From Henriciella litoralis (GTDB taxonomy: Bacteria > Pseudomonadota > Alphaproteobacteria > Caulobacterales > Hyphomonadaceae), in assembly GCF_002088935.1 (NCBI RefSeq), contig NZ_NCSS01000006.1, positions 558,001 through 622,000 of the forward strand: a stretch of DNA of 64,000 nucleotides. The letters are read 5' to 3'. The position numbers were made by a program, and so were the translations under genes. Positions 54,040-63,920 of the stretch are shown here, one piece after another (position 1 is the stretch's first letter; each line of letters begins with the position of its first letter). The notes under the pieces were generated by a model. The model was not told the DNA's origin. It was given only the letters and a program-made list of their open reading frames with translations, and did no database searches.

Positions 54040-54117
54040 ATCTGTGGACAACGCCGCCCGAGCCAGTGACCATTAATTTTAAAGGGTCTCGCCCTATGAA
54101 AATTACTGCCTCTGCGG

Positions 54118-54996
54118 CTATTGCGAAGTGGACACTGAGCCTTCCCCGGCAAGTGCAACTTCAAGGTCGATGATCATCAACTCACCATCCCTGGAAAAGA
54201 ACAGACGAGAGCCATCGCCTGACAGGCCGGCCCCAAAATCGATGCCTGCGGTATTGACCGGCTCGCCAAGATTCTCTGGCATCTGCCAGTTGCCGTCTGC
54301 GCCGCGCGTCATCGTCCAGATGTCCACTACCCCCAATTTAGGCGCGCGGTGGGAGTAGAAGAACATCCGGTTGCCGTCCGGCGTGACGGCGAGATGGCCT
54401 TCAGCCTTGGGCGAATTGACCCCGTCAGGCATGGTCGACACGGCCCAGTCGCCTGTCTCTTCATCCAGTACCGCTTCAAAAATGTCGTGACCGCCGATGC
54501 TGTCATATCCATCAGACGTAAAATAGAGGTGCCCGTTAGCGTCCATGGCAGGATTGAAATTGCGTGCGCCGTCATTGATGGACGCTGGCAGCGGCTCGGG
54601 CTCGCCCCAGCCCTCAGGCGTGGCTTCAACCCGCCAGATATTCAGATCTCTCTGGCCGCGCTCAAAAATGTCTGCGTCCGACGCATAGTACAGCGCGCCA
54701 TCCGAAGCGCTGAAGGATGGAGTTGTGAGCGTGATCCGGCTTGGAAAATCAAGCGTCTGAGGATCAGACCAACTTCCATCTTCCTGTTTCCGCATTTCCC
54801 AAAGCTTGGTGTAGTCACCATCCTCCTTGGCATAGACGCGGATAAGGCCATCCCGGGACTCCGTCATGCTATAGGCGCGCGTGAAAGCCGTCGGTGCGTC
54901 TGCCGCCGGAAAGATCGGCGTCGCGACATTATAGGACACGCTTTCGGCGCCGCACGCTGCGACCAAAACCAGACTCGCCAGAACCAGAGACCTCAT
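54118..54996 (-). CDS. PD40-repeat beta-propeller lipoprotein
   Basis: The 293-residue lipoprotein (lipobox VAAC) contains WD40-like PD40 repeats: FSASDGALYYASDA, MDANGHLYFTSDGYDSIGGHDIF, VTPDGNRMFFYSHRAP and LSGDGSRLFFSRDGEL. Such propellers occur in TolB and in OmpA-linked envelope proteins; this one lacks an OmpA domain. The start is ATG 54996, with GGAG about nine nt upstream. It lies upstream of the T2SS cluster on the same strand, but the AT-rich gap separates it. Ligand unknown. Confidence 0.75.
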   Translation of the reverse strand: MRSLVLASLVLVAACGAESVSYNVATPIFPAADAPTAFTRAYSMTESRDGLIRVYAKEDGDYTKLWEMRKQEDGSWSDPQTLDFPSRITLTTPSFSASDGALYYASDADIFERGQRDLNIWRVEATPEGWGEPEPLPASINDGARNFNPAMDANGHLYFTSDGYDSIGGHDIFEAVLDEETGDWAVSTMPDGVNSPKAEGHLAVTPDGNRMFFYSHRAPKLGVVDIWTMTRGADGNWQMPENLGEPVNTAGIDFGAGLSGDGSRLFFSRDGELMIIDLEVALAGEGSVSTSQ

Positions 54997-55098
54997 CCAA
55001 CACACTCCAAACTGCTGCATCATCATTGCCGACTTAAACGGCGTACATGACGCTTTGTTCACAGCATTCAGCTTTTTGTGGATCGATGAAAGGGGAAG

Positions 55099-55174
55099 TG
55101 GTGCCGGCACCAGGACTTGAACCCGGGACCCCCTGATTACAAATCAGGTGCTCTACCAGCTGAGCTATACCGGC
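55099..55174 (-). tRNA. tRNA-Thr (anticodon TGT)
   Basis: On the minus strand the 76-nt cloverleaf begins GCCGGTA and closes with TGCCGGC-ACCA. The D arm is AGCTCAGCTGGTAGAGC, the anticodon stem-loop CTGATT-TGT-AATCAG, and the T arm GGGTTCAAGTCC. It decodes ACA and related codons. Confidence 0.96.
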
Positions 55175-55316
55175 CAACCAGCGCCGCTTTACGATGCTGC
55201 GGCGACGAACGCAAGATTGCTTTGCAACATCATAGCAGTAGGGCGTTTCAACTATTCACGGGCACTTTTTCGGCATTCACGCGTTTATTTTGAGTGTTGC
55301 AGGAAGGAGCACGGTA

Positions 55317-55772
55317 ATGAGAACGCAAATTCTGTCTGTCGGTCTAGTCGTCGCAATCAGTACTCTACCAGTTATGGCTGATGAAGCTCGTTCTCCCGCC
55401 GAAGGGAATGCAGATTACGCGCCCCAGACAGCGAGCTGCGATTCGATGCAGCTGAAAGTCTATTTCGAGCCGGGCACATCCGTCCTGACCCCTTTTGCAC
55501 GGGATGCTATCCGTGAAGCGGGCGACCTGCTCGCCGGATGTGCCGTCGTGCAAATGAATACGAATGCTGTTGCGGGGGAAATGGATAAACGCACGAACAC
55601 GCTGTCACTGGCAGAAGCGCGGCGGGCCGTCGTTTTGAACGAGCTTCGCGCAAACGGAATCGAACCCGTCAGCTCAGAAGTCCGGCTCGGCGTTGCCATC
55701 AAGCCTTCCGACGCCGTTATGGCGCGAAAAGTTGATATCGAACTCCAGACAGAGCCTGCGATTATCGGATAG
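55317..55772 (+). CDS. Periplasmic OmpA-like domain protein
   Basis: The 151-residue product has a signal peptide (cleavage after VMADE) and a single OmpA-C-like domain. LKVYFEPGTSVLTPFARDAI is the usual first strand and helix, and LSLAEARRAVVLNELRANGIEP matches the conserved RA..V...L...G segment. No barrel or lipobox is present, so it should be soluble in the periplasm, and the peptidoglycan-binding motif is incomplete. GGAAGGAG precedes ATG 55317; an earlier ATG at 55290 is less likely. Confidence 0.75.
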   Translation: MRTQILSVGLVVAISTLPVMADEARSPAEGNADYAPQTASCDSMQLKVYFEPGTSVLTPFARDAIREAGDLLAGCAVVQMNTNAVAGEMDKRTNTLSLAEARRAVVLNELRANGIEPVSSEVRLGVAIKPSDAVMARKVDIELQTEPAIIG

Positions 55773-55795
55773 ATTCAGCTCCTGAAGAAAAAGAC

Positions 55796-55833
55796 GCCCC
55801 GGCGATCAAATCGTCCGGGGCTTTCTGCTTTTT
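55796..55833 (+). terminator. Rho-independent terminator
   Basis: GCCCCGG and CCGGGGC, extended through GAT/ATC, form a long GC stem at 55796-55821. It is followed by a T-rich run (TTTCTGCTTTTT). It closes the OmpA-like gene. Confidence 0.85.
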
Positions 55834-55841
55834 GAGCTGAG

Positions 55842-56303
55842 CTAGTTAAAGAACGACATCACGATGCAGCCTGCGACGAAGGTCACCACTGTGTGAGACG
55901 CGTCGGTCAGAAAGCCCGGTACCGAGTGCCAGGGTGTGTAGATCAGATCATATGCCATCAGGGGCACACCGATCAGCAAGGACAACCAGAGCCCGAACAT
56001 CGCGGCAGCCCCAAGCGTGCGGACCTGCCGCTGCTGCATATGCCAGCCCAGTCCGAAGGCCAGGACGAGCGGGATGACAAAACCGCCGAGCATCCAGAGC
56101 GGCTCGGCTTCCTCCATGGAGCGATTTTGAAGACCATCTGCAGTCAGCAGGGAAATGCTGTCGCCTGCTTCGTTGAAAAAGATCCCGACACCATTCATGT
56201 AGGGTTCTGAGAATAGAAGCCCGTACCAGATGAAGCCCAGAAAATAGATGACGATTGCGGCGATCAGGACGCCGACCAGATTTACCTTGGCAAGTCGTGG
56301 CAT
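55842..56303 (-). CDS. DUF1761 family membrane protein
   Basis: The 153-residue protein has four predicted membrane segments (VGVLIAAIVIYFLGFIWYGLLF, LWMLGGFVIPLVLAFGLGW, a third around AAMFGLWLSLLIGVPLMAYD, and TVVTFVAGCIVMSFF). This matches the layout of the DUF1761 family, whose function is unknown. It is convergent with the OmpA-like gene and divergent from metG. Confidence 0.75.
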   Translation of the reverse strand: MPRLAKVNLVGVLIAAIVIYFLGFIWYGLLFSEPYMNGVGIFFNEAGDSISLLTADGLQNRSMEEAEPLWMLGGFVIPLVLAFGLGWHMQQRQVRTLGAAAMFGLWLSLLIGVPLMAYDLIYTPWHSVPGFLTDASHTVVTFVAGCIVMSFFN

Positions 56304-56408
56304 TGTTTCCTCCCCATGCCCGTTTCATTTTGGCCGCGTCCCGCTTAAGAGATCAGCCCAGACCCGGCGGTCCAATATGACCGCACCTGCCGATTTACGG
56401 AAGACAAC

Positions 56409-58154
56409 ATGACCAATAATGGCTCTCGCCGAATACTTGTTACCTCTGCCCTGCCCTACATTAATGGGGTCAAACACCTCGGTAATCTTGCCGGGTCCAT
56501 GTTGCCGGCAGACATATACGCGCGGTTTCAGCGGCTTCGCGGCCATGACGTGCTCTATATCTGCGCGACCGACGAACACGGCACCCCGGCAGAACTCGCG
56601 GCGCAGGCCGCTGGCATTGATGTGCGCGCCTATTGCGACGAGCAGCACGAGATCCAGAAGAAGGCCGGCGACGACTTCCTTCTGTCCTACGACCACTTTG
56701 GCCGGTCATCCGGCGAAGAGAATGCGCGACTGACGCAGCATTTCGCCAATGTCCTGGAAGCCAATGACCTGATCGAAGAACGCGTGATGGAGCAGGTCTA
56801 TTCGGTCGATGATGGCCGCTTCCTGCCAGACCGCTATGTCGAAGGGACCTGCCCGCATTGCGCGTTTGAAAAGGCGCGCGGCGACCAGTGCGACAATTGC
56901 GGACGCCTGCTGGACCCTGTCGACCTGATCAATCCCTATTCCGCGGTTTCGGGCTCCAAAAATGTCGAGATCCGCGAAACGCGGCACCTCTTCCTGCAAC
57001 AGTCGAAGATGCAGGACACCATCCGCGAGTGGATCGAGGCGGCGACAGACTGGCCGCCACTCGCGCGCTCCATCGCTCTGAAGTGGCTGGACGAAGGCCT
57101 GCGGGACCGTGCGATCACGCGCGACCTTTCCTGGGGCGTTCCTGTGCTCAACCCGGATGGTAGCGTACGCGAAGGCTTTGAGAACAAGGTGTTCTATGTC
57201 TGGTTCGACGCGCCCATCGAATATATCGGCGCAACCGAAGAATGGGCAAAAATCAACGGTGAACCGGACGCCTGGCGGCGCTGGTGGCGCACAGATGAAG
57301 GCGCAGATGATGTCGAGTACGTACAGTTCATGGGCAAGGACAATGTCGCTTTCCACACGGTTGGCTTCCCCGTCACCATTCTAGGCTCAAAGGAGCCGTG
57401 GAAACTGGTCGACAGCCTGAAGGCGTTCAACTGGGTCACCTGGTATGGCGGCAAGTTCTCCACCTCAAACAAGCGCGGCGTCTTCATGGACCAGGCGCTC
57501 GACCTGCTGCCGGCTGACTATTGGCGGTGGTATTTGACGTCGAATGCGCCGGAAGGGTCCGACGCGGCCTTTACATGGGAAGGCTTTCAGTCGGCGATCA
57601 ATTCAGACCTTGCCAATGTGCTTGGGAATTTCGTCAACCGCATCACCAAATATTGCGCGTCGAAGTTTGATGGCAAAGTGCCGGACGCCGGTGAGCCGGG
57701 CGACGCCGAAGCGTGGATCGCGGCGGAACTGGAAACGCGCCTGCCACAGCTCGTACAGCACTATGAGAATATGGAGTTCCGCAAAGCAGCGGCTGAAACC
57801 CGCGCGATATGGGCGGCCGGAAACGAGTATCTCACCAAGGCTGAGCCGTGGGTGAAGTACAAAACCGATGTCGACGCCGCTGCAATCGGCGTACGCACGG
57901 GCCTGAACCTGGCGGCTCTCTTTGGTATCATCGCCCAGCCGATCATTCCGGAAGCGGCCGCAATGATCCTCGACGCCCTTGGCGTGCCAAATGACCGCCG
58001 CACAATGACGCCGGAGGCATTGAGCGACGTCTCAGCGCTTCTGGATGCATTGCCACGCGGCCATGAAATCACACCGCCGGACGTCCTCTTCCGCAAGATC
58101 GAGGACGAGCAGGTTGCTGAATGGACGGAACGGTTTGGCGGAGAGCCAGCCTAA
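56409..58154 (+). CDS. metG: Methionyl-tRNA synthetase
   Basis: MetG charges initiator and elongator tRNA-Met. The N-terminus [22 protein letters not shown] carries the HIGH-type motif, zinc-binding cysteine pairs occur in [19 protein letters not shown] (~153-171), and the KMSKS loop reads KFSTSNKRG (~350). The 581-residue chain lacks the C-terminal EMAP domain and is of the short archaeal/eukaryotic-like type with two zinc pairs, seen in some alphaproteobacteria. The start is ATG 56409. Confidence 0.94.
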   Translation: MTNNGSRRILVTSALPYINGVKHLGNLAGSMLPADIYARFQRLRGHDVLYICATDEHGTPAELAAQAAGIDVRAYCDEQHEIQKKAGDDFLLSYDHFGRSSGEENARLTQHFANVLEANDLIEERVMEQVYSVDDGRFLPDRYVEGTCPHCAFEKARGDQCDNCGRLLDPVDLINPYSAVSGSKNVEIRETRHLFLQQSKMQDTIREWIEAATDWPPLARSIALKWLDEGLRDRAITRDLSWGVPVLNPDGSVREGFENKVFYVWFDAPIEYIGATEEWAKINGEPDAWRRWWRTDEGADDVEYVQFMGKDNVAFHTVGFPVTILGSKEPWKLVDSLKAFNWVTWYGGKFSTSNKRGVFMDQALDLLPADYWRWYLTSNAPEGSDAAFTWEGFQSAINSDLANVLGNFVNRITKYCASKFDGKVPDAGEPGDAEAWIAAELETRLPQLVQHYENMEFRKAAAETRAIWAAGNEYLTKAEPWVKYKTDVDAAAIGVRTGLNLAALFGIIAQPIIPEAAAMILDALGVPNDRRTMTPEALSDVSALLDALPRGHEITPPDVLFRKIEDEQVAEWTERFGGEPA

Positions 58155-58248
58155 TCAGGCTTTCACTCAATTCTCGCCTCCTCTTCGCTGGCACAGTGGC
58201 CGACATCTGTTAGGCTGGCCCCAAACGCCATTCTGAGAGGACTTCCAA

Positions 58249-59616
58249 ATGATGATTTCGCGAAATCTCGCCGCCTGCGTGTCTGCTATCGCCGTGATCG
58301 GCGCAGCGCCCGCACTGGCCCAGCAATCATTGCCGGGGCCGGATACCGGCTTGCTGGACCTCTACACTTATCTTCACTCCAATCCTGAGCTCTCGTTCAA
58401 GGAAGCGACGTCATCGGCAATCATGGCCGACGAACTGGAAGCACTTGGCTTTACGGTCACGACCGGTCTTGGCGATGAATGGGTCAAAGAAAAAGCGATG
58501 CGCGACGAGGGCGTCGTGCGCGATGGCGTTGGCGGCTACGGCCTTGTTGGCGTCTACGAGAATGGCGAAGGCCCGACTGTGCTCATCAGGGCCGATATGG
58601 ACGCCCTGCCCGTGCCGGAACAGACCGGCCTTGATTACGCCTCCGATGTTATCAGCACCACATGGACGGGCGTTGAAAGCCCGGTCATGCATGCCTGCGG
58701 CCATGACATTCACATGACCAGCTGGGTGGGCACAGCACGCGACCTGATTGCCCGCAAGGATGAATGGTCCGGCACGCTGGTGATGCTCGCGCAGCCGGCT
58801 GAGGAGGTCGGACTTGGCGCGAAGGCGATGATCGAGGAAGGCCTCTATTCGGAAATTCCATTGCCCGACTACAATCTAGCGCTTCACGTATCTGCGGGCG
58901 CGCCCGCTGGCACGGTCGCTTATTCATCCGGTTTCGCCCTTGCGAACGTGGATAGCGTCGATGTCATCGTGAAAGGCGTCGGTGGACATGGCGCCTATCC
59001 GCACACAACGACAGACCCCGTTGTCGTCGCCTCCTCCATTGTGATGGCGATCCAGACGCTGGTCTCACGAAATGTCGACCCGCAAACGCCTGCCGTTGTT
59101 ACGGTTGGCGCATTCAAGGCTGGCGCGAAGCACAACATCATTTCCGATCAGGCCGAGCTGCTGCTCACCGTCCGCTCATATGATGATGCGACGCGCAAAC
59201 TTCTGCTCGACGGCATCGAGCGGATCGCCAAGGGGCAGGCAGAGGCTTTCGGGGCACCGGAGCCTGAAATCACCATCGATTCCGATTACACGCCGTCGAC
59301 CTACAATGATCCTGAGCTGACGGCGCAGGCTGTCTCGGCGATCCGCGGCGCGATTGGCGAGGACAATGTGGTGGAAGTCACGCCTGTCATGGGCGGCGAG
59401 GATTTCTCGCAATACAGTCGCACCGAAGAGGATGTGCCCGGCCTTATCTTCTGGCTGGGCGCCATAGCGCCAGAGACCTATGAGGCATCGCAGAGTGGCG
59501 GCGAGAGCTTGCCATCTCTGCACTCGCCTTTCTTTGCACCTGACGCGGAGCCGACCATCGAAACCGGCGTCAAATCCATGACGGCCGCGGCGATCGCCCT
59601 GTTCAACAAAGGCTGA
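58249..59616 (+). CDS. Exported M20 family amidohydrolase/peptidase
   Basis: The 455-residue protein has a signal peptide (cleavage after ALAQ). The M20 metal-site segments are LIRADMDALPV (~114), HACGHDIHMTSW (~148) and AQPAEEVGLGAKAM (~182), with the late His/Glu in GGEDFSQYS. A dimerisation domain lies at ~230-340. Related enzymes remove N-acyl groups from amino acids or peptides (hippurate or IAA-amino acid hydrolase class). GAGAGGAC precedes the ATG. It is convergent with the next gene (no gap). Confidence 0.9.
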   Translation: MMISRNLAACVSAIAVIGAAPALAQQSLPGPDTGLLDLYTYLHSNPELSFKEATSSAIMADELEALGFTVTTGLGDEWVKEKAMRDEGVVRDGVGGYGLVGVYENGEGPTVLIRADMDALPVPEQTGLDYASDVISTTWTGVESPVMHACGHDIHMTSWVGTARDLIARKDEWSGTLVMLAQPAEEVGLGAKAMIEEGLYSEIPLPDYNLALHVSAGAPAGTVAYSSGFALANVDSVDVIVKGVGGHGAYPHTTTDPVVVASSIVMAIQTLVSRNVDPQTPAVVTVGAFKAGAKHNIISDQAELLLTVRSYDDATRKLLLDGIERIAKGQAEAFGAPEPEITIDSDYTPSTYNDPELTAQAVSAIRGAIGEDNVVEVTPVMGGEDFSQYSRTEEDVPGLIFWLGAIAPETYEASQSGGESLPSLHSPFFAPDAEPTIETGVKSMTAAAIALFNKG

Positions 59617-60582
59617 TCAGAGCCCGGACAACCAATCCAGAAGGAGTGCGTTGACCTCATCGGCGCGCTCCTGCTGTGTCCAGTGCCCGCATCCATCAAG
59701 CAAGTGAGCGGCCTGAAGCCCCGGAAGGTTTGGCTTCATCGCCTCGACCGGATCCCCCGGAAACATCTTCAGAACGAGATCACGTGTCCCGCCAATGAAC
59801 AGGCTGGGCTGGTGAATTCTTTTGTCCGGCAGCGCAGACAGATAGGCGTGGTCCCGCTCATGATTGCGATAGCGATTGAGCGGGCCGCGAAAGCCCGAAG
59901 CTTCAAATTGTGAGGCGTAATAGGCTACGTCTTCCTCGCTCAGCCATGGCAAGGGCATGTCTGGTTCCGGCAGCCGGTGAAGCAGCGTGTCGCCATGCTT
60001 CTTGTCGGTCGGCCATGTGCCCTCCGGCGCATCGCCCGAGATCGCGTAATAGAACTTGCGAATGGTCGCGGCAGGGTCAGCCTCAAGCTCTGCCTCTGGC
60101 GGCCCCTGATCCTGAAAATAGACCTGATAAAAGAACATGCCGCGCGCGGTAAAAAATTTGCGGAAGACTTCAATCGCGGGCCGGTCGCCTGGCGGGATGT
60201 ACGGCACGGAGAGCCCGGCCACCGCCTTGAATTGATCCGGGTGAAGCAAGGCAGAATTCCACGCAATCGGCGCGCCCCAATCGTGACCAACTACGACGGC
60301 TGGCGCGTCCGGCTGAAGCGCTTTGGCCACGGCCGCCACATCGGAGGTGATCGATTTCATGTCATAGGCTTCGACCGCTTCAGGCCGGTCCGACCCACCA
60401 TAACCACGCACATCGAGCGCCGCCGCGCGGTAGCCATTGGCCGAGAGCGCATCCAGCTGATGGCGCCAGGAATACCAGCTTTCGGGGAAGCCATGGACCA
60501 TCAGCACGAGCGGGCCGTTCCCCTTGACCGCGACCCGAAGGCTGACATCGCCGTTTTGGATCTGCTGAAACTGATATGACAT
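59617..60582 (-). CDS. Alpha/beta hydrolase, epoxide hydrolase-like
   Basis: The 321-residue enzyme has the oxyanion motif HGFPESWYSWR (~31-41), the nucleophile elbow GHDWGAP with catalytic Asp (~104), a cap domain, and the C-terminal His in GCGHWTQQERADEVN. HGxP plus an Asp nucleophile is the pattern of soluble epoxide hydrolases and haloalkane dehalogenase relatives; the first is the better guess. Cytoplasmic; no signal peptide. Confidence 0.88.
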   Translation of the reverse strand: MSYQFQQIQNGDVSLRVAVKGNGPLVLMVHGFPESWYSWRHQLDALSANGYRAAALDVRGYGGSDRPEAVEAYDMKSITSDVAAVAKALQPDAPAVVVGHDWGAPIAWNSALLHPDQFKAVAGLSVPYIPPGDRPAIEVFRKFFTARGMFFYQVYFQDQGPPEAELEADPAATIRKFYYAISGDAPEGTWPTDKKHGDTLLHRLPEPDMPLPWLSEEDVAYYASQFEASGFRGPLNRYRNHERDHAYLSALPDKRIHQPSLFIGGTRDLVLKMFPGDPVEAMKPNLPGLQAAHLLDGCGHWTQQERADEVNALLLDWLSGL

Positions 60583-60773
60583 GTCCTACCCTCACCTCGC
60601 CGGTTTGGCGGCCGACTGCGCAGTCAAACTCTGTGCACGCAGGAGCAGCCACCGATGCAAACTATTTCAGGGAACACTCATGACCGGATTTGTTGCGCGT
60701 GGCCAGAATTGCCCAAGCGGCAAATCGAGAAAACTCCCTCAATCAGCCGTCAAGCAATCGCGATGCGACGACC

Positions 60774-60804
60774 AAACCGGGCCCGAAAAAGGCAGGCCCG
60801 GTTT
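60774..60804. terminator. Hairpin downstream of the exported-protein gene
   Basis: AAACCGGGCC and GGCCCGGTTT are perfect 10-bp arms around an 11-nt loop. It lies 13 nt after the stop of the minus-strand gene at 60817. The T run after the stem is short, so termination efficiency is uncertain. Confidence 0.6.
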
Positions 60805-60816
60805 GAGGCAGTCTGA

Positions 60817-61518
60817 TTATTCGGTGGGGGCGGACTGAGCTGATTCCGCCGCGGCCATCAGGGCCACCATCTTCGGGTGGGTGTAGAGCCGGTAGGCTGG
60901 CTTTTCCCCTGGGGTGCCGATCAACCTTAGTACATCAGAAATCTCCAAAGGAGCGATCTCGATATTGGTGTCTTTCAAGTCGCCTTGCTTGAGCGCAGAG
61001 GCGAGCTCTGCGGCATCTGCATGACCTGTCAGGATCGGCGTAACCAGCCCTGACTCACTTTGCATCTGCACTTCATGGCCGTCTGAAATGACCGTATAGA
61101 CCGGCGCGCCAAAAGGCTGCTCCTGATCGGAGAGTTTTGCCGCTTCCTGGATTTCGCTGGCACCGGATTCAAAAACGACCACACCGTCCCAATTCGCCAT
61201 CAGGTCAGCCAGCGGTATGATCCCAACCTGCAATTCGGGATCCTGCGCTGCGGTCCGCGCAGCGCCAACCGCTTCAGGGCTCAGAAACGCGAGCAGCGCA
61301 TCGCTGCCGTCTTTCATCTTGAGCGAGACCATGCCGCCCGCAGGGTTTTGCAAAATGGCGACGTAGAAACCTTCTAGCGCATTCATCAGGCTTTGAGCCG
61401 CAGCCGTTTCAGCCTCAGAAACCGGAGGCGTGGGTTGAGCGGTGGTATCGCCTTGTGCCATCGCAGACGGCAAAACCAGGGCGAGCGAGGCGCTCGCCAT
61501 AGCGAGAAATCGTTTCAT
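60817..61518 (-). CDS. Exported protein of unknown function
   Basis: The 233-residue protein has a clear signal peptide (MKRFLAMASASLALVLPSAMAQ) and no lipobox. The mature part has a two-lobed alpha/beta look: VSLKMKDGSDALLAFLSPEAV and IPLADLMANWDGVVVFESG, then VYTVISDGHEVQMQSESG and PAYRLYTHPKMVALM. This vaguely recalls Tic22/SseB-like proteins, but I cannot confirm it. The tail is Ser/Ala-rich. It stands alone, between the hydrolase and the second acyl-CoA dehydrogenase pair, with good GGAG before the ATG. Confidence 0.6.
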   Translation of the reverse strand: MKRFLAMASASLALVLPSAMAQGDTTAQPTPPVSEAETAAAQSLMNALEGFYVAILQNPAGGMVSLKMKDGSDALLAFLSPEAVGAARTAAQDPELQVGIIPLADLMANWDGVVVFESGASEIQEAAKLSDQEQPFGAPVYTVISDGHEVQMQSESGLVTPILTGHADAAELASALKQGDLKDTNIEIAPLEISDVLRLIGTPGEKPAYRLYTHPKMVALMAAAESAQSAPTE

Positions 61519-61589
61519 GGGAGGAGCTCCTTTTGGATGCAGACCCGGCAGAGGCTAGAAGTCTCCGCCGGGCACTACAAGGAATTGCC

Positions 61590-62792
61590 TCAGCCCTGTT
61601 TCAGTTCGTCGAACGGAACTTTCTTGTCCACGCGGACATCCTGCGGAAGGCCAAGCACACGCTCGGCGATGATATTCTTCAGGATTTCATCGGTGCCGCC
61701 CGCGATCCGCAGACCCGGCGCCCACATGAAGCTTTGCTGGAACAGCGCATTGGCCGGCATCGTGTCGCTATCATTCATGATGCCGTAATGGTCCTGCATC
61801 TCGATCGCCGAGTTACAGATGTCCTGCAGCTGGTTGGCCGTGATGATCTTGCCGATCGAGTTTTCCGGCCCCGGCGTTGCGCCGCGCGAAAGCGCGGTTT
61901 GCGTGCGGAACTTGGTCAGATTGTAGCCTTGCGCGGCCACATACCAGTCTGCGAGCTTCTCACGGAACGCCTGATCGCTGATCGTACCCGTGCTGCGGGC
62001 ATAATCCATGATCTCTTTCCAGTCTGGACCGGGCGAGCCGCCAACGGCCAGACGCTCATTCATCAGTGTCACGAGCGCAACTTTCCAGCCTTCGCCGACT
62101 TCGCCGAGACGGTCACTGTCCGGAATGCGTACATCCGTAAAGTACACTTCGTTGAACTCGCGTCCGCCAGACGCCTGGTGGATTGGACGAGCTTCAACGC
62201 CCTGCTGATGCATGTCCACGATGAACATGGTCAGGCCCTTATGCTTGGGCGCCTTCGGGTCAGTCCGGGCGAGCACGATGCCGTAATCAGAGAAGTGCGC
62301 GCCAGTGGTCCAGACCTTCTGGCCATTGATGACCCAGTCGTCGCCATCTTTCACGGCGCGCGTTTTCACACCGGCAACGTCGGACCCGGCTGCAGGCTCT
62401 GAGAAGAGCTGACACCAGATTTCCTCACCGCGCAGCGCCTTCTCGACGTAGCGCTTCTTGTGCTCATTCGAGCCGAACGCGATGACGGTTGGCACGCACA
62501 TGCCGAGACCAATTGCGAATGGACCGGTCGGGGCTTCGAACTTGCCCTCTTCCTGATTCCAGATGACTTGCTGCATCGACGTGCCGCCACGCCCGCCCCA
62601 TTCCTTGGGCCAGGTGATTTGCGCAAAGCCGCCTTCAGCTTTGGTTTTCTGCCATTCCTTGGCCCGTTTGAGGAAGTCCTCGCCGGATGGACGGCGCGGT
62701 GTGTTGGCGTCTTTCAGCTTGAGGTGTTTTTCAAGAAAGCTGCGCGCTTCGGCGCGGAATTCTGCTTCTTCTGCTGTATCGTTGAAGTCCAT
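61590..62792 (-). CDS. Acyl-CoA dehydrogenase, larger subunit type (second pair)
   Basis: The 400-residue flavoprotein contains WCQLFSEPAAGSDVAGV, VINGQKVWTTGAHFSDYGIVLART, FNEVYFTDVRIPD and the C-terminal RIAGGTDEILKNIIAERVLGLP. It is paralogous to the protein at 33225-34484. The RIAGG segment has Ala where that paralogue has Glu, so the catalytic base must lie elsewhere or in the partner. It begins 12 nt after the partner gene, so the two form an operon and probably a heteromer. Confidence 0.9.
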   Translation of the reverse strand: MDFNDTAEEAEFRAEARSFLEKHLKLKDANTPRRPSGEDFLKRAKEWQKTKAEGGFAQITWPKEWGGRGGTSMQQVIWNQEEGKFEAPTGPFAIGLGMCVPTVIAFGSNEHKKRYVEKALRGEEIWCQLFSEPAAGSDVAGVKTRAVKDGDDWVINGQKVWTTGAHFSDYGIVLARTDPKAPKHKGLTMFIVDMHQQGVEARPIHQASGGREFNEVYFTDVRIPDSDRLGEVGEGWKVALVTLMNERLAVGGSPGPDWKEIMDYARSTGTISDQAFREKLADWYVAAQGYNLTKFRTQTALSRGATPGPENSIGKIITANQLQDICNSAIEMQDHYGIMNDSDTMPANALFQQSFMWAPGLRIAGGTDEILKNIIAERVLGLPQDVRVDKKVPFDELKQG

Positions 62793-62804
62793 ATCTAGTC
62801 CTCC

Positions 62805-63920
62805 TTACGCTGCGTTCTTGCGCTCAAGCGCAGAGACGAGTTTTTCTTTCCAGACTTTCGGCGCACCCGCCTGAACGGCCAGCAGTTTTGCGCGCCGGTA
62901 GAACAGGTGGCAGTCGACTTCCCAGGTGAAGCCCATGCCGCCATGGGTCTGGATGTTTTCCTTGGATGCGAACCAGAACGCGTCCGAAGCCGCCAGTCTT
63001 GAAGCGGCAGCCGCTTCGGGAAGTTCAGCAGCATCGGTCGAGAGAGCCCAGGCGCCATAATAGCAATTGGAACGGGCGACCTGGTTCTTCACATACATCT
63101 CTGCGAGCTTGTGCTTGATCGCCTGATTGCCACCAATCGGGCGGCCAAAGGCATAGCGCTCCTTGGCATATTCCGTCGCCATTTCGAGGCACCGGTCAGC
63201 GCCGCCGAGCTGTTCAAAGGCGAGCAGGACTGCCGCGCGGTTCATCACCGCATCGTGCAGGTCTGCGCCCTCGCCTGCTGCGCCGAGACGTTCAGCCGAC
63301 GCGCCATCGAAAGTGATTTCAGCGTGGCTGCGGGTGGGCTCAAGTGTGCTGACGGATTTGCGTGAAACGCCATCGGCATTGAGATCAACGAGGACGAGGC
63401 TTGCGCCGGCCCCTTCCTTGACGAGCACAACGGCATGCGTGGCGATATCACCATCCGTCACCGGCAGTTTCGTGCCTGAAATCTTCGACCCGTCAAAGGT
63501 GACTTTCAGTTTGGCAGGATCTGGATTGCCCGGCCCTTCGCTGGCCGCATAACACCCGACCACTTCACCACTGACGACCTTCTCCAGGATTGAGCTTTTT
63601 TGCGCTTCCGATCCGGCAAGCTTCAGCGCTTCGGCGAAGAAGTAGGTCGTTGACGCGAATGGTACGGGCGCAAGGGCGCGGCCCATTTCCTCAGCAATGA
63701 CGCAGAGCTCAAGCATGCCGAGCCCGAGACCGCCGTATTCTTCCGGAATGGCTGCCCCGATCCAGCCCATCTCGACGACCTTCTGCCAGACACCTTCATG
63801 ATGGCTCTTGGCATCGTCATCCAGGACTTCGCGGACATGTGCGGTTGTGCACTGGGCACCCAGAAACTTGCGCGCTTCGCTGGCAAGGAATTTCTGATCC
63901 TCTGAAAAGTCGAAATTCAT
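62805..63920 (-). CDS. Acyl-CoA dehydrogenase, smaller subunit type (second pair)
   Basis: The 371-residue protein opens MNFDFSEDQKFLASEARKFL and has MGWIGAAIPEEYGGLGLGML, YAKERYAFGRPIGGNQAIKH and IQTHGGMGFTWEVDCHLFYRR. It is the counterpart of the protein at 32086-33207, with the same gene order (small then large subunit). It is the first gene of a two-gene operon; the 80 nt upstream to the window edge contain GGGAGACGAGG as a ribosome site and no other gene. Confidence 0.9.
   Translation of the reverse strand: MNFDFSEDQKFLASEARKFLGAQCTTAHVREVLDDDAKSHHEGVWQKVVEMGWIGAAIPEEYGGLGLGMLELCVIAEEMGRALAPVPFASTTYFFAEALKLAGSEAQKSSILEKVVSGEVVGCYAASEGPGNPDPAKLKVTFDGSKISGTKLPVTDGDIATHAVVLVKEGAGASLVLVDLNADGVSRKSVSTLEPTRSHAEITFDGASAERLGAAGEGADLHDAVMNRAAVLLAFEQLGGADRCLEMATEYAKERYAFGRPIGGNQAIKHKLAEMYVKNQVARSNCYYGAWALSTDAAELPEAAAASRLAASDAFWFASKENIQTHGGMGFTWEVDCHLFYRRAKLLAVQAGAPKVWKEKLVSALERKNAA

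Larger units (their letters stand above)
53726..54117. other. AT-rich 392-nt intergenic region with Pho box
   Basis: This is the longest non-coding stretch of the window and is much richer in A and T than its surroundings. It holds the promoter region of the duplicated-domain lipoprotein, a tandem PhoB site, a 47-codon open frame on the plus strand (53896-54039), and a 25-codon frame (54096-54173) that starts MKITASAAIA and runs into the antisense of the PD40 gene end. No RNA gene is recognised. Confidence 0.7.

Noticed and set aside
54096..54173. 25-codon frame starting MKITASAAIA
   Set aside because: It begins like a signal peptide but ends after 25 codons inside the antisense of the PD40 gene; possibly a gene remnant, not supported further.
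60581..60838. 85-codon plus-strand frame downstream of the epoxide-hydrolase-like gene's start
   Set aside because: Low complexity, no ribosome site, and it crosses the hairpin and the end of the convergent gene.
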